The notes: generated by a model not told the origin, from the sequence alone. A stretch of DNA of 64,000 nt from Pedobacter sp. Hv1 (GCF_001412215.1 NZ_LLWP01000001.1:682001-746000), one strand, 5' to 3'; shown: positions 1-9,385, numbered from the stretch's first letter. Numbers and translations: made by a program.

Positions 1-1
1 T

Positions 2-1336
2 TGGCCAATAACCTATGATGACCTGAAACCATTTTATGATAAAATTGACAGGATGATTGGCATTTATGGTACCGCCGAAGGAATTGAAAATGAACCAGAT
101 GGTATTTTTATGAAGCCACCTAAACCCCGTTTGCATGAGCTTTTTATTAAAAATGGGGCTCAAAAAGCAGGTGTTCCTGTTATTCCGGGCAGAGGTGCAG
201 TAATGACCGAAAGCATTAAGGGCAATAATGATCGTGCACCTTGTTTTTATTGTGGTCAATGTGGTCGAGCCTGTAAAGTTTATGGCGATTTTTCGGCATC
301 TTCATGTTTGGTTATCCCAGCAGTAAACACTGGAAATTTAACAGTAATTACCGATGCCATGGTTAGAGAAGTAATTACCGACAAAGATGGCACTGCGAAA
401 GGTGTTTCTTATGTAAACAGAAAAGATTTACAAGAATACCAGGTAAATGGCAAACTTATAATTTTAGGTGCCAGTGCCTGCGAGTCGGCTCGGATTTTAT
501 TAAATTCAAAATCATCACAACATCCCAACGGACTGGCAAATAACAGTGGTGTAGTAGGAAAATACCTTCATGATTCTACTGGCGCTAGTGTTTCTGGCTT
601 TTTACCACAACTTTTAGATCGAAAAAGGTATAATGAAGATGGTGTAGGTAGCGTACACATTTATTCTCCATGGTGGTTAGACAATAAAAAATTAAATTTT
701 CCTCGAGGTTACCATATTGAATACGGCGGTGGGATGCGTATGCCTTCTTACGGCTTTGGTGGAGGTGTTCCAACTCAAAACGGCATGGTACCTGATCGAA
801 ATGGTAAAATGAAAGAAGCTGGGGGTTATGGAGCATCACTTAAAGATGATTACCGTCGTTTATATGGAACAGGAGTAGGCATGGCTGGTCGTGGTACTGC
901 AATAGCTAGGGCCGACAATTATTGTGAAATTGACCCAAATGTGGTTGATAAATATGGCATTCCAGTTTTAAGATTTCATTACAAATGGGCCACCGAAGAA
1001 ATTCTTCAAGCCAAACACATGCAAGAAACATTCCTCTCTATTATGAAAGAGATGGGAGCTGTTGTTACCTCAACAATTCAAGGTCCTGAAACCAATTATG
1101 GTCTCGAAGCTCCAGGAAAAATCATTCACGAAGTTGGTACGATCAGAATGGGCGATGATCCAAAAAAGTCAGCCTTAAATAAATATTGCCAAGCACATGA
1201 TTGTAAAAATCTATTTGTGGTTGATGCTGGTCCCTTTGTACAACAAGGTGATAAAAATGCAACTTGGACTATCCTAGCCTTGGCAATGAGAACAGCCGAA
1301 TACATTTTGGCAGAAAAGAAAAGACAAAATATTTAA
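2..1336 (+). CDS. GMC-family FAD oxidoreductase, C-terminal part (5' end outside window)
   Basis: The reading frame is open from base 2, so the Met at 53 is internal and the N-terminal FAD-binding Rossmann motif lies upstream of the window. The visible part resembles the glucose/gluconate dehydrogenase branch of GMC oxidoreductases. The C-terminal GMC domain ends with the usual flavin-contacting stretch (NLFVVDAGPFVQQ, then the NATWTILALA helix). A Cys-rich element C-x2-C-x2-C-x3-C is encoded at about 242-277; it could bind an iron-sulfur cluster, as in FAD glucose dehydrogenases, but this is inference. The next gene, 9 bases downstream, resembles the gluconate 2-dehydrogenase gamma subunit, so the two probably form a periplasmic sugar or polyol dehydrogenase. 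The substrate cannot be read from sequence. Confidence 0.88.
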   Translation, partial: WPITYDDLKPFYDKIDRMIGIYGTAEGIENEPDGIFMKPPKPRLHELFIKNGAQKAGVPVIPGRGAVMTESIKGNNDRAPCFYCGQCGRACKVYGDFSASSCLVIPAVNTGNLTVITDAMVREVITDKDGTAKGVSYVNRKDLQEYQVNGKLIILGASACESARILLNSKSSQHPNGLANNSGVVGKYLHDSTGASVSGFLPQLLDRKRYNEDGVGSVHIYSPWWLDNKKLNFPRGYHIEYGGGMRMPSYGFGGGVPTQNGMVPDRNGKMKEAGGYGASLKDDYRRLYGTGVGMAGRGTAIARADNYCEIDPNVVDKYGIPVLRFHYKWATEEILQAKHMQETFLSIMKEMGAVVTSTIQGPETNYGLEAPGKIIHEVGTIRMGDDPKKSALNKYCQAHDCKNLFVVDAGPFVQQGDKNATWTILALAMRTAEYILAEKKRQNI

Positions 1337-1345
1337 TCGTATAAA

Positions 1346-1972
1346 ATGAATAGACGCGATTCGCTTAAGGCCATTGGCCTTACCGCATTAACCACTACAG
1401 TACTGCTCGAGGCATGTAAACAACCTGCTACTGAAACCACGACAACAGCTAACCCAGAAAAAGAAGCAGGCCGTGAGCAGTGGGAAGTGGAAAGAGATGT
1501 AAAATTGAAGTCAGAAACTTTTTTCACCAAACATGAAATGGCTACTATTGCTGTTCTGGCAGACATCATCATTCCAAAAGACGATTTTTCTGGAAGTGCC
1601 ACAGATGCCAAAGTACCTGATTTTATAGAATTTATAGTGAAAGACATTCCGGAGCATCAAGTACCGATGCGAGGTGGCCTTAAATGGTTGGACCTTCATT
1701 GCTTTAACAAATATGAGAAGTCATTTATTGAGGCTTCGCCGAAAGAACAAATTGCTATCATCGACGAAATTGCCTATCCGAAAAAGGCTAAACCCGAAAT
1801 GTTGGCTGGAGTATCTTTTTTTAATAGAATGAGAAGTTTAACTGCTTCAGGATTTTATACCAGTGAAATTGGCGTGAAAGATATTGGTTATGTAGGCAAT
1901 GTCCCTAATCAATGGCCAGGTGTTCCACCAGAGGTACTTAAACAATATGGCATGGAGAACATAAAGATCTAA
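1346..1972 (+). CDS. Gluconate 2-dehydrogenase subunit 3 family protein
   Basis: A 208-residue exported protein. The N-terminus has a Tat-like twin arginine (NRRDSLK), a hydrophobic segment and a lipobox-like LLEAC with Cys24, so it is probably an exported lipoprotein. The body (about residues 55-200) has the pattern of the gluconate 2-dehydrogenase subunit 3 family, including 'ATIAVLADIIIPKDD' near residue 67. Family members are small partner subunits that help export or assemble the large GMC flavoprotein. It follows the GMC gene by 9 bases on the same strand, which supports one complex and one transcript. A cytochrome c third subunit is not seen here; it may be encoded upstream or be absent. 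Confidence 0.82.
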   Translation: MNRRDSLKAIGLTALTTTVLLEACKQPATETTTTANPEKEAGREQWEVERDVKLKSETFFTKHEMATIAVLADIIIPKDDFSGSATDAKVPDFIEFIVKDIPEHQVPMRGGLKWLDLHCFNKYEKSFIEASPKEQIAIIDEIAYPKKAKPEMLAGVSFFNRMRSLTASGFYTSEIGVKDIGYVGNVPNQWPGVPPEVLKQYGMENIKI

Positions 1973-2061
1973 AATGGAATGTGAGTTCCAATAAAAGAAC
2001 CAAAATGTAATTATAGTCGAAAGTTGATTATTGCTTGCTCATTCTCTCTATCTTTGAAACC

Positions 2062-2754
2062 ATGAATGTATTACTGGCCTCAACATCTACGCTATTTGGT
2101 GAACAATACCTTGCTTACCTCAAAACTGAAATTGTAGCTTTATTCAAGGGAATTGACGAAATCATCTTCATTCCATTTGCTAGACCAAGTGGAATTTCTC
2201 ATGATGACTATACCTTAAAAGCAGCAAACTTCTTTGCTACAATAGGAATTAAAGTAAAAGGACTTCATGAATTTGACAATAGAAAAGAAGCAATAGAAAA
2301 TGCCACTGGATTTTTTACAGGAGGCGGAAATACCTTTTTATTGGTTAAAACGATGCATGAATTGGCTTTAATGGATATATTAAAAGTTAATGTTGAAAAA
2401 GGTAAACCCTATTTAGGTTGCAGTGCTGGAAGCAATATTGGCGGGATGACTATGAAAACAAGCAACGATATGCCAATTGTTTATCCACCAAGTTTCGATT
2501 GTATGGGCCTAGTTCCGTTTAACATTAATGCTCATTATTTAGATCCTCAACCAGAGCTTAGGCATAATGGGGAAACAAGGGAAACACGAATTTTAGAGTT
2601 CCTAAGTCAGAATGACACCAAGGTAGTAGGACTTAGAGAAGGAAATTGGATAAGAAGAATAGGCAATCAAATAACCGTAGAAGGTAAACACACTACTAGG
2701 ATATTTGAAAAAGACCAAACTCCTTATGAGTTAGCTTCTGGAAATAAGCTTTAA
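2062..2754 (+). CDS. pepE: Dipeptidase E (alpha-aspartyl dipeptidase, peptidase S51)
   Basis: A 230-residue cytoplasmic Ser peptidase that in characterised members cleaves Asp-X dipeptides. The nucleophile elbow GCSAGSN places Ser at residue 121, with His158 in 'NINAHYLD' and Glu193 in 'LREGNW', one residue offset from the Salmonella PepE triad (S120, H157, E192). The start is taken at the ATG at 2062, giving MNVLLASTSTLF and the family length; an in-frame TTG at 2035 would add nine residues with no homology. It converges on the ribosomal operon, with a shared terminator between them. No partner gene is evident. Confidence 0.9.
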   Translation: MNVLLASTSTLFGEQYLAYLKTEIVALFKGIDEIIFIPFARPSGISHDDYTLKAANFFATIGIKVKGLHEFDNRKEAIENATGFFTGGGNTFLLVKTMHELALMDILKVNVEKGKPYLGCSAGSNIGGMTMKTSNDMPIVYPPSFDCMGLVPFNINAHYLDPQPELRHNGETRETRILEFLSQNDTKVVGLREGNWIRRIGNQITVEGKHTTRIFEKDQTPYELASGNKL

Positions 2755-2760
2755 ACAAAA

Positions 2761-2786
2761 AGCCCTTTAGGAAATCCTAAAGGGCT
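2761..2786. terminator. Bidirectional intrinsic terminator between pepE and rplQ
   Basis: A perfect 12-bp inverted repeat (agccctttagga / tcctaaagggct) with a 2-base loop. It is flanked by A-rich sequence on the left and T-rich sequence on the right, so it can stop both the pepE transcript and the end of the ribosomal superoperon. Confidence 0.9.
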
Positions 2787-2811
2787 TTATATTTTTAGAT
2801 GTTAAATCTAA

Positions 2812-3414
2812 CTATGCTTTTGGAGCTTCTTCATCAGCGTTAGCTTCTGGAGCAGCTTCTTCAGTTGCAGGAGTTTCTTCAACAGCTGGTGCTGCTACTT
2901 CTTCTTCAACAACAACTGCATCTTCAACTACCGCTTCTGCTTTAGGAGCTTTTTCAGCTTTCACTTCAGCAGCAGGAGCATCAGCTTTTTTAGCTTTGCT
3001 TCTACCTCTACGTGTAGTTTTCTTTTCTTCAGCTGCAGTATCTTTACCGTAAACTTCGTTATAGTCAACCAACTCAATTAATGCCATCTCAGCATTATCA
3101 CCTAAACGATTGTTCAATTTGATAATACGAGTGTAACCACCTGGACGGTTGGCAACTTTAGCAGCTACGTCACGGAATAATTCTGTAACGGTTTCTTTAT
3201 CTTGCAAGTAAGAGAATACTGTACGACGAGAGTGTGTAGTATCATTTTTAGATTTTGTAATGATAGGCTCTACATAAACGCGTAAAGCTTTTGCTTTAGC
3301 TAAAGTAGTTGTAATTCTTTTGTGCTTAATTAAAGATGAAGCCATGTTTGCCAACATCGCTTTTCTGTGCGATGTAGTTCTGCCTAAATGGTTGTGTTTT
3401 TTACCGTGTCTCAT
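2812..3414 (-). CDS. rplQ: 50S ribosomal protein L17 (bL17) with long acidic/Ala-rich tail
   Basis: Large-subunit protein bL17, last gene of the ribosomal superoperon. Residues 1 to about 125 are the conserved fold ([20 protein letters not shown] at the start). From about residue 130 the protein continues into a low-complexity tail: first basic ([11 protein letters not shown]), then rich in Ala, Glu, Pro and Val to residue 200. Typical bL17 is about 120-130 residues; tails like this are known in Bacteroidota and their role is not established. It lies 129 bases after rpoA, and a long hairpin occupies that gap. Confidence 0.97.
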   Translation of the reverse strand: MRHGKKHNHLGRTTSHRKAMLANMASSLIKHKRITTTLAKAKALRVYVEPIITKSKNDTTHSRRTVFSYLQDKETVTELFRDVAAKVANRPGGYTRIIKLNNRLGDNAEMALIELVDYNEVYGKDTAAEEKKTTRRGRSKAKKADAPAAEVKAEKAPKAEAVVEDAVVVEEEVAAPAVEETPATEEAAPEANADEEAPKA

Positions 3415-3490
3415 TTTTTGTTTTGTAAAGTGTATACCGTCTCTATGAAATTAATCTGAGGGAATTATACACAGTGAATATTTGTGTTAA

Positions 3491-3539
3491 GTTTTGAGTT
3501 ATAAGTTCTACGTAATACGTACCACTTATAACTTAAAAC
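3491..3539. other. Long intergenic hairpin between rpoA and rplQ
   Basis: A 16-bp inverted repeat (gttttgagttataagt / acttataacttaaaac) with one non-Watson-Crick position and a 17-base loop. No U-tract follows on the minus strand, so it does not look like a terminator. It may be a processing or stability element in the rpoA-rplQ message. Confidence 0.6.
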
Positions 3540-3543
3540 GTTT

Positions 3544-4536
3544 TTATTCTTCGTCTAACTTAAATTTAGAAAGGTTCATTCCAAACGATAATTGTTTAGA
3601 TTTTACCAATTCCTGAATTTCAGTTAAAGATTTTTTACCGAAGTTTCTGAATTTTAACATGTCAGCAACATCGTAAGATACTAGATCAGCTAAAGTGCGG
3701 ATATCCGCTGCTTTTAAGCAGTTTAAAGCACGAACTGAAAGATCTAAATCAACCAATTCGGTTTTAAGGATTTTACGCATGTGTAAAATTTCTTCATCAA
3801 CCTCTTTAGTTTCTTCTTTAGCTTGAGATTCTAATACTAAATTCTCATCAGAGAACAACATAAAGTGTTGGATCAAAATTTTAGCTGCTTCTTTTAAAGC
3901 TTCTTCTGGGTGGATAGATCCATCAGTAGAAATATCTAAAATTAATTTCTCGTAATCTGTTTTTTGCTCAACACGATAGTTTTCAATCGTGTATTTTACA
4001 TTTTTCATTGGGGTAAAAATCGAATCGATTGCAATTACACCAACTACTGTATCAGTAATTTTATTCTCTTCTGCAGGTACATAACCACGTCCTTTATTGA
4101 TAGTTAATTCTACTTCTAAAGTAACTGATTTCTCCATGTTACAGATCACAAAATCAGGGTTTAAAACCTCAAAGTTGTTAGAGAATTTTGTAATATCACC
4201 AGCTAAGAATTGATCTTGACCGTTAACGATGATGAATACTTTTTCTGAATCTCCTGATTCACCTACTTTCTTAAAACGAACTTGTTTTAAGTTTAAGATG
4301 ATTTCAGTTAAATCTTCTACAACACCTTTCATGGTAGAAAACTCGTGAGAAACGCCTGAAAAACGAATACTTGTAATAGCAAAACCTTCTAAAGAAGACA
4401 ATAAAATTCTTCTTAAGGCATTACCAATTGTTACACCGAAACCGGGCTCTAAAGGACGAAATTCAAATTGACCATCGAAATCAGTTGATTTCTGCATGAT
4501 TACCTTATCGGGTTTCTGAAATGCTAAAATTGCCAT
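3544..4536 (-). CDS. rpoA: DNA-directed RNA polymerase subunit alpha
   Basis: A 330-residue alpha subunit that dimerises to start core polymerase assembly. The N-terminal domain (about 1-235) carries the assembly motif '[20 protein letters not shown]'. The C-terminal domain (about 255-325) has the helix-hairpin-helix region '[19 protein letters not shown]' and '[13 protein letters not shown]', which contact upstream DNA and activators. It sits in the conserved order rpsM-rpsK-rpsD-rpoA-rplQ. A terminator-like hairpin lies in the 77-base gap after rpsD. Confidence 0.98.
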   Translation of the reverse strand: MAILAFQKPDKVIMQKSTDFDGQFEFRPLEPGFGVTIGNALRRILLSSLEGFAITSIRFSGVSHEFSTMKGVVEDLTEIILNLKQVRFKKVGESGDSEKVFIIVNGQDQFLAGDITKFSNNFEVLNPDFVICNMEKSVTLEVELTINKGRGYVPAEENKITDTVVGVIAIDSIFTPMKNVKYTIENYRVEQKTDYEKLILDISTDGSIHPEEALKEAAKILIQHFMLFSDENLVLESQAKEETKEVDEEILHMRKILKTELVDLDLSVRALNCLKAADIRTLADLVSYDVADMLKFRNFGKKSLTEIQELVKSKQLSFGMNLSKFKLDEE

Positions 4537-4581
4537 TTATAATGTTTTTAGATCGTTATATGAATGTTGTGTAACATAAAA

Positions 4582-4606
4582 AGTTAAAGCCACAAGGGCT
4601 TTAACT
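4582..4606 (-). terminator. Terminator-like hairpin between rpsD and rpoA
   Basis: A perfect 10-bp stem (agttaaagcc / ggctttaact) with a 5-base loop. Read on the minus strand it is followed directly by a run of five or more T before ATG. It has the form of an intrinsic terminator but lies inside the operon, upstream of the essential rpoA. It may cause partial termination or mark an RNA end. Confidence 0.55.
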
Positions 4607-4613
4607 AAAATTA

Positions 4614-5222
4614 TTACTTAGAGTATAACTCTACTATAAGGTTCTCTTTAATGTTTTCTGGGATCTCATCACGGTTAGGATAAGCTAAAAACTTACCTGT
4701 TAACTCACTTGCATTCCAATCTAACCAATTGAATTTATTGATTACTCTTCCTGCTACAGAATTTGTGATCGCTTCTAATGATTTAGATTTATCACGTACT
4801 GCGATTACATCACCAGCTCTTAATTGATATGATGGAATATTTACAACCTCACCATTTACAGTTACGTGTTTGTGGCTAACCAATTGACGTGCACCTGAAC
4901 GGGTTGGAGCAATACCTAATCTGTATACTGTATTATCTAAGCGTGCTTCTAACAATTGCAATAAGTTATCACCAGTGATACCATCGCGAGATGAAGCTTT
5001 AGTAAACAAGTTACGGAATTGTTTTTCTAACACACCATAAGTGTATTTTACTTTTTGTTTTTCCATTAACTGTACTGCGTACTCAGATTGTTTTCCTCTT
5101 CTTTTTGAAGCGCCATGTTGGCCAGGAGGATAATTTTTTCTGTCTAATACTTTGTCAGGACCAAAAATTGGTTCTCTGAACTTACGGGCTATTTTGGACT
5201 TCGGTCCGGTATATCTTGCCAT
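4614..5222 (-). CDS. rpsD: 30S ribosomal protein S4 (uS4)
   Basis: A 202-residue primary 16S rRNA-binding protein of the 30S subunit. The N-terminus ([20 protein letters not shown]) lacks the zinc-binding Cys set of some uS4 proteins. The S4 RNA-binding domain covers about residues 93-155 ('[19 protein letters not shown]', 'HKHVTVNG'). In enterobacteria S4 autoregulates this operon. No clear S4 leader was identified here. Confidence 0.97.
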   Translation of the reverse strand: MARYTGPKSKIARKFREPIFGPDKVLDRKNYPPGQHGASKRRGKQSEYAVQLMEKQKVKYTYGVLEKQFRNLFTKASSRDGITGDNLLQLLEARLDNTVYRLGIAPTRSGARQLVSHKHVTVNGEVVNIPSYQLRAGDVIAVRDKSKSLEAITNSVAGRVINKFNWLDWNASELTGKFLAYPNRDEIPENIKENLIVELYSK

Positions 5223-5287
5223 TTGTTTGTGATTTTAAAGTATCGTACAACCTGAAGTTGCAGACTCTTAGCTTTAAAAATGATTAA

Positions 5288-5677
5288 TTAAACTCTTCTT
5301 TTCTTTGGTGGACGACATCCATTGTGTGGAAGCGGAGTGATATCTTTAATAGAAGTCACTTCGATACCTGCAACTTGTAAAGTTCTGATTGCAGACTCAC
5401 GGCCTGAACCTGGACCTTTAACAAATACATCTACTTTACGTAAACCTAAGTCGAATGCTACTTTACCGCAATCAGATGCAGCTTGGCCAGCAGCGTATGG
5501 AGTGTTCTTTTTAGAACCCTTGAATCCCATTTTACCTGCAGAAGACCATGAAATAGTTTGACCGTTGTTATTTGTTAGGGTAACAATGATGTTGTTGAAC
5601 GTAGCATTGATGTGTGCCTGACCTACAGACTCAATTACAACAATACGCTTTTTGGTAACTTTTTTACTTTTAGCCAT
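5288..5677 (-). CDS. rpsK: 30S ribosomal protein S11 (uS11)
   Basis: A 129-residue protein of the 30S platform near the E site. The signature '[14 protein letters not shown]' and the C-terminal '[12 protein letters not shown]' are intact. It lies between rpsM and rpsD in canonical order. The 144-base gap before it (5678-5821) is AT-rich with repeated 'gattttagata' words but no gene. Confidence 0.97.
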   Translation of the reverse strand: MAKSKKVTKKRIVVIESVGQAHINATFNNIIVTLTNNNGQTISWSSAGKMGFKGSKKNTPYAAGQAASDCGKVAFDLGLRKVDVFVKGPGSGRESAIRTLQVAGIEVTSIKDITPLPHNGCRPPKKRRV

Positions 5678-5821
5678 TTTTTCTTTTAGATTTTAGATAG
5701 GAGAATTGAGATAGGATAAATTTTCTAGCCCGGCACTCGCCATCTTATTTTTTATCTTTTATTCCAGACATAAAAAGATTTTAGATATGAATACACACCT
5801 AAAACCTCTCTTATCTATCTA

Positions 5822-6199
5822 TTATTTAGAAGCTTTTTTCTTGTTAGCAACTGTTTTTCTCTTTCCTTTACGGGTACGAGAGTTGTTTTTGGTACGTTGA
5901 CCACGAACAGGTAAACCTTTTCTATGACGTAAGCCACGGTAACAACCGATATCCATTAAACGTTTGATGTTCAATTGAACTTCTGAACGTAATGCACCTT
6001 CTACTTTGATGCCGTCGTTAATGATGGTACGGATAGCCGATAATTCATCATCAGACCAATCTTGTACTTTTTTATTGAAATCAATACCTGCTTCAGTTAA
6101 AATGTTCTGTGCAGTTGTTCTACCTATTCCGAAGATATAAGTTAGTCCGATCTCACCTCTTTTGTTTCTTGGTAAATCAATACCTGAAATCCTTGCCAT
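5822..6199 (-). CDS. rpsM: 30S ribosomal protein S13 (uS13)
   Basis: A 125-residue protein of the 30S head that contacts the P-site tRNA and 50S bridges. The start is set at the ATG at 6197-6199, giving the universal [19 protein letters not shown] longer frame from 6241 would add 14 residues with no counterpart in the family. The basic tail ([18 protein letters not shown]) is typical. It is preceded by rpmJ. Confidence 0.96.
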   Translation of the reverse strand: MARISGIDLPRNKRGEIGLTYIFGIGRTTAQNILTEAGIDFNKKVQDWSDDELSAIRTIINDGIKVEGALRSEVQLNIKRLMDIGCYRGLRHRKGLPVRGQRTKNNSRTRKGKRKTVANKKKASK

Positions 6200-6269
6200 A
6201 TTTATATTTTTGTTTAGAAGAACGCTCGAACGGCGGGCCACCGTTGTACGAACACGTTCAATGTTTTAA

Positions 6270-6386
6270 TTATCCCTGACGTTGCTTAAACTTCGGATTT
6301 TTCTTGTTGATTACGTAAAGTTTACCTTTACGGCGAATAATCTTACAATCAGCGCTACGTTTTTTAATTGATGACCTAACTTTCAT
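6270..6386 (-). CDS. rpmJ: 50S ribosomal protein L36 (bL36), zinc-free form
   Basis: A 38-residue protein beginning [20 protein letters not shown] and ending NPKFKQRQG. It keeps only one Cys (residue 14) and lacks the CxxC...CxxxxH zinc ligands, so it is the C-minus form. It sits between infA and rpsM as in most bacteria. The stop is at 6270-6272 and the ATG at 6384-6386. Confidence 0.93.
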   Translation of the reverse strand: MKVRSSIKKRSADCKIIRRKGKLYVINKKNPKFKQRQG

Positions 6387-6394
6387 TATAATAT

Positions 6395-6613
6395 TTATTT
6401 ATATCTATAAGTGATTCTACCCTTTGATAAATCGTAAGGCGACATCTCTAATTTAACTTTATCCCCAGGTAAAATTTTGATGTAGTGCATCCTCATTTTT
6501 CCTGAAATATGAGCAATAATCTCATGGCCATTTTCGAGTTCAACCCGAAACATCGCATTCGATAATGCTTCTCTTATTACTCCGTCTTGTTCAATCGAGG
6601 CTTGTTTAGCCAT
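6395..6613 (-). CDS. infA: Translation initiation factor IF-1
   Basis: A 72-residue S1/OB-fold protein that binds the 30S A site during initiation. The sequence is almost all conserved family positions ('[20 protein letters not shown]', '[17 protein letters not shown]', '[11 protein letters not shown]'). It follows map and precedes rpmJ by 8 bases. A possible own -7 box lies at 6658-6665. Confidence 0.97.
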   Translation of the reverse strand: MAKQASIEQDGVIREALSNAMFRVELENGHEIIAHISGKMRMHYIKILPGDKVKLEMSPYDLSKGRITYRYK

Positions 6614-6657
6614 ATTATATTGATTTTTACTTAATTAGCTGCTATTAAACAGGGTTG

Positions 6658-6665
6658 CAAAATTA
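6658..6665 (-). promoter_or_regulatory. Candidate infA promoter (-7 box)
   Basis: On the minus strand the 71-base map-infA gap has TAATTTTG followed by CAACCC. This matches TAnnTTTG and the extended motif shared by the rpsL, rplC and rpsH promoters. No TTG is found 19-21 bases upstream, so the call rests on the -7 box alone. Confidence 0.42.
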
Positions 6666-6684
6666 AATAAAAATTTTTACTTTT

Positions 6685-7470
6685 TTACTTTTTTTCTTTT
6701 AAAACTTCTTCAATAAGTGAAAACGTTGATAAAACGTCCGCTTTCCCCTTTTTGATAGCAACCGTGTGTTCAAAATGTGCTGAAGGTTTATTGTCCTTGG
6801 TAGTTACCGTCCATCCATCTGACCAAAATTTTATTGCAGCAGTTCCTGCATTAATCATTGGTTCAATAGCGATCACCATTCCCTCTTCCAATTTCACTCC
6901 ACTTCCACGCTTACCATAATTTGGCACTTCTGGTTTCTCGTGAAGTTTAACTCCAACACCATGTCCTACTAATTCTCTTACTACGCCAAAACCATTTGTT
7001 TCTGCATGGTTTTGTACCGCAAAAGCGATATCACCAATTCGCATTCCAACAACTGCCTTTTCAATAGCCAAGTTTAAACACTCTTGTGTTACTTTGGTCA
7101 ATTTTTGCTTTTCGGCATCAACTTCTCCAATAGAAAACGTGTAAGCAGAATCTCCGAAGAAATCATTTTTGATTACACCGCAATCAACTGAGATTAGATC
7201 TCCTTCTTTGATTACATATTCATTTGGAAAACCATGCACTACCTGATCATTGGGCGAAATGCACAATGAGTTCGGAAAACCTCCATAGTTTAAAAAGGCT
7301 GGGATTGCACCGTGATCCTTTATAAATTCGTAGGCTAATTTATCTAATGCAATGGTTGTAATACCTGGTGCAATAATCTTCGCAACTTCTGCAAGGGTTT
7401 TTGAAACCAGTAAAGAACTTTCCCTTATTAATTCGATCTCCTCCGGAGATTTATAATAAATTTTAGACAT
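6685..7470 (-). CDS. map: Methionine aminopeptidase, type I
   Basis: A 261-residue cytoplasmic metallopeptidase that removes the initiator Met. The five metal ligands are visible: Asp96, Asp107, His170, Glu203 and Glu234, with the substrate His79 in 'DQVVHGFP'. The length fits the type Ia enzyme without an N-terminal extension. It follows secY, as in many bacteria, with a 12-bp hairpin in the gap. It is probably cotranscribed with secY. Confidence 0.96.
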   Translation of the reverse strand: MSKIYYKSPEEIELIRESSLLVSKTLAEVAKIIAPGITTIALDKLAYEFIKDHGAIPAFLNYGGFPNSLCISPNDQVVHGFPNEYVIKEGDLISVDCGVIKNDFFGDSAYTFSIGEVDAEKQKLTKVTQECLNLAIEKAVVGMRIGDIAFAVQNHAETNGFGVVRELVGHGVGVKLHEKPEVPNYGKRGSGVKLEEGMVIAIEPMINAGTAAIKFWSDGWTVTTKDNKPSAHFEHTVAIKKGKADVLSTFSLIEEVLKEKK

Positions 7471-7483
7471 GTTTTTAAATTTT

Positions 7484-7526
7484 GAAGGAGTGAATTTTAG
7501 TTTTTCATACTATTATTCACTCCTTC
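7484..7526. other. Perfect intergenic hairpin between secY and map
   Basis: A perfect 12-bp inverted repeat (gaaggagtgaat / attcactccttc) around a 19-base AT-rich loop fills most of the 65-base gap. There is no U-tract, so simple termination is unlikely. The GGAG inside the stem is too far from the map start to act as a normal ribosome binding site. Confidence 0.6.
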
Positions 7527-7535
7527 TATCATTTC

Positions 7536-8873
7536 TTATAATGCAGCACCGCTACCACTAGCCGCAGGAATTCCTGTACGACCAGTTACTCTTCCGGTTT
7601 TCATTAAACCATCGTAGTGACGCATCAATAGATAACTCTCTACTTGTTGTAAAGTATCTAATACTACACCTACCAAGATCAATAATGATGTACCACCGAA
7701 GAAGTGTGCAAATTCTTGTTGTATACCAAGCTTAACAGCAAATGAAGGTAGAATAGCGATAATTGCTAAGAATAACGATCCTGGGAAAGTAATCTTAGAA
7801 ATCACATCATCAATAAAAGAAGAAGTAGCTAAACCTGGTTTAATACCTGGAATAAAACCACCATTCTTTTTCATATCATCCGACATTTGAGTTGGATTAA
7901 CTGTAATTGCAGTATAAAAGAAAGTAAATGCAATGATTAAAAATGCAAACGTTAAGCTATACGTTAGTGAAGTAATATCAGTATACTGATGCAACCAACT
8001 ATCTGTTAACTTAGGGAATACACCAATTAAAGCATTCGGGATAAACATTAATGCTTGCGCAAAAATGATTGGCATTACACCAGCCGCGTTAACTTTTAAT
8101 GGAATATACTGTCTTACACCTCCAACTTGTCTATTACCAACAATCCTTTTAGCATATTGTACAGGCACTTTACGTACACCTTGTACAATTAGAATTGTAA
8201 ACATAATTACTGCAAATAAAGCAACAATCTCTAAAACAAGTCTGATTAGACCACCGTCATTACCAGTAAATACAGAGCGTACTTCCTGATCGATAGCCAT
8301 TGGTAAACGAGCGATGATACCCACCATGATGATCAATGATGTACCATTACCAATACCTTTATCAGTTATTTTTTCACCTAACCACATTACAAACAAGGTA
8401 CCTGCTGTTAATACAAAGCCAGACAAAACATAGAACATGGTATGATCTATCATGATGGCTTCTTTAGGCACCTGTGTTTTAACATAACCTACTGCTTGTA
8501 CAGCAGTAATGGCAACAGTTAGGTAACGAGTAATTTGAGTTAATTTTTTTCTGCCACTCTCACCTTCTTTTTGCATTTTCTGGAAAGAAGGCACTGCAAT
8601 ACCTAACAACTGAACAACAATGGATGCAGAGATATAAGGCATTACACCTAATGCAAGGATAGATACTTTAGAAAAGGCACCTCCCGCAAACATATCTAAC
8701 AAACCTAAAATGCCAGTTTTTTCGGTATTCACTAACTGAGCTGGGTCTACACCTGGTAGAACCACTTGACAAACGAACCTGTAGATTACAAGAATCATAA
8801 GCGTAAATAAGATACGCTCTTTTAATTCTTGTATTTTCCAAATATTACTGAAAGTAGTAAATAGCTTCTTCAT
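7536..8873 (-). CDS. secY: Protein translocase subunit SecY
   Basis: A 445-residue channel-forming subunit of the Sec translocon. Ten hydrophobic segments are spread through the protein. The plug region ('GILGLLDMFAGGAFSKVSIL') and the cytoplasmic loop 'QGVRKVPVQYAKRIVGNRQV', which docks SecA and ribosomes, are present. It follows rplO by 3 bases. Confidence 0.97.
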   Translation of the reverse strand: MKKLFTTFSNIWKIQELKERILFTLMILVIYRFVCQVVLPGVDPAQLVNTEKTGILGLLDMFAGGAFSKVSILALGVMPYISASIVVQLLGIAVPSFQKMQKEGESGRKKLTQITRYLTVAITAVQAVGYVKTQVPKEAIMIDHTMFYVLSGFVLTAGTLFVMWLGEKITDKGIGNGTSLIIMVGIIARLPMAIDQEVRSVFTGNDGGLIRLVLEIVALFAVIMFTILIVQGVRKVPVQYAKRIVGNRQVGGVRQYIPLKVNAAGVMPIIFAQALMFIPNALIGVFPKLTDSWLHQYTDITSLTYSLTFAFLIIAFTFFYTAITVNPTQMSDDMKKNGGFIPGIKPGLATSSFIDDVISKITFPGSLFLAIIAILPSFAVKLGIQQEFAHFFGGTSLLILVGVVLDTLQQVESYLLMRHYDGLMKTGRVTGRTGIPAASGSGAAL

Positions 8874-8876
8874 TAA

Positions 8877-9323
8877 TTACAATTTTACGATTGAGCCTCC
8901 AGCAGCTTCGATAGCTTTTTGTGCAGTTGCAGAAAAAGCGTGAGCTGTAACTTCTAATTTAGCTTTAACTTCACCACGACCTAAGATTTTCACTAAGTCA
9001 TTTTTTGAAGCTAAACCATGCTCTTGTAAAGTAGCGAAATCAATACTTGTTAGATTGAATCTTTCTACTAAACCTTGTAGTACGTCTAAGTTAACGCCAA
9101 CATACTCTGTACGGTTGATAGGTTTGAAACCTACTTTAGGCACACGACGTTGTAATGGCATTTGACCACCTTCAAAACCGATTTTTGTAGAGTGACCAGA
9201 ACGTGAACCAGCTCCTTTATGACCACGAGTGGAAGTACCACCACGACCAGAACCTTGACCACGACCAATTCTTTTAACTTTTTTGATAGAACCTTTTGCA
9301 GGTTTTAAATTACTTAAGTTCAT
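8877..9323 (-). CDS. rplO: 50S ribosomal protein L15 (uL15)
   Basis: A 148-residue 50S assembly protein. The Gly/Arg-rich N-terminus ('RIGRGQGSGRGGTSTRGHKG') is followed by the globular C-terminal domain ending 'AIEAAGGSIVKL'. It lies upstream of secY with near contact. The 106-base gap to rpmD contains a terminator-like hairpin. Confidence 0.97.
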   Translation of the reverse strand: MNLSNLKPAKGSIKKVKRIGRGQGSGRGGTSTRGHKGAGSRSGHSTKIGFEGGQMPLQRRVPKVGFKPINRTEYVGVNLDVLQGLVERFNLTSIDFATLQEHGLASKNDLVKILGRGEVKAKLEVTAHAFSATAQKAIEAAGGSIVKL

Positions 9324-9385
9324 TTTTTAAACTTTTGTGCTGCCCTTCGCTTTCACTAATCAGGAACAGCGATAAATAAATAAAA

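Noticed and set aside
6200..6241. N-terminal extension of rpsM
   Set aside because: The extra 14 residues have no counterpart in uS13, and the ATG at 6197-6199 gives the standard N-terminus.
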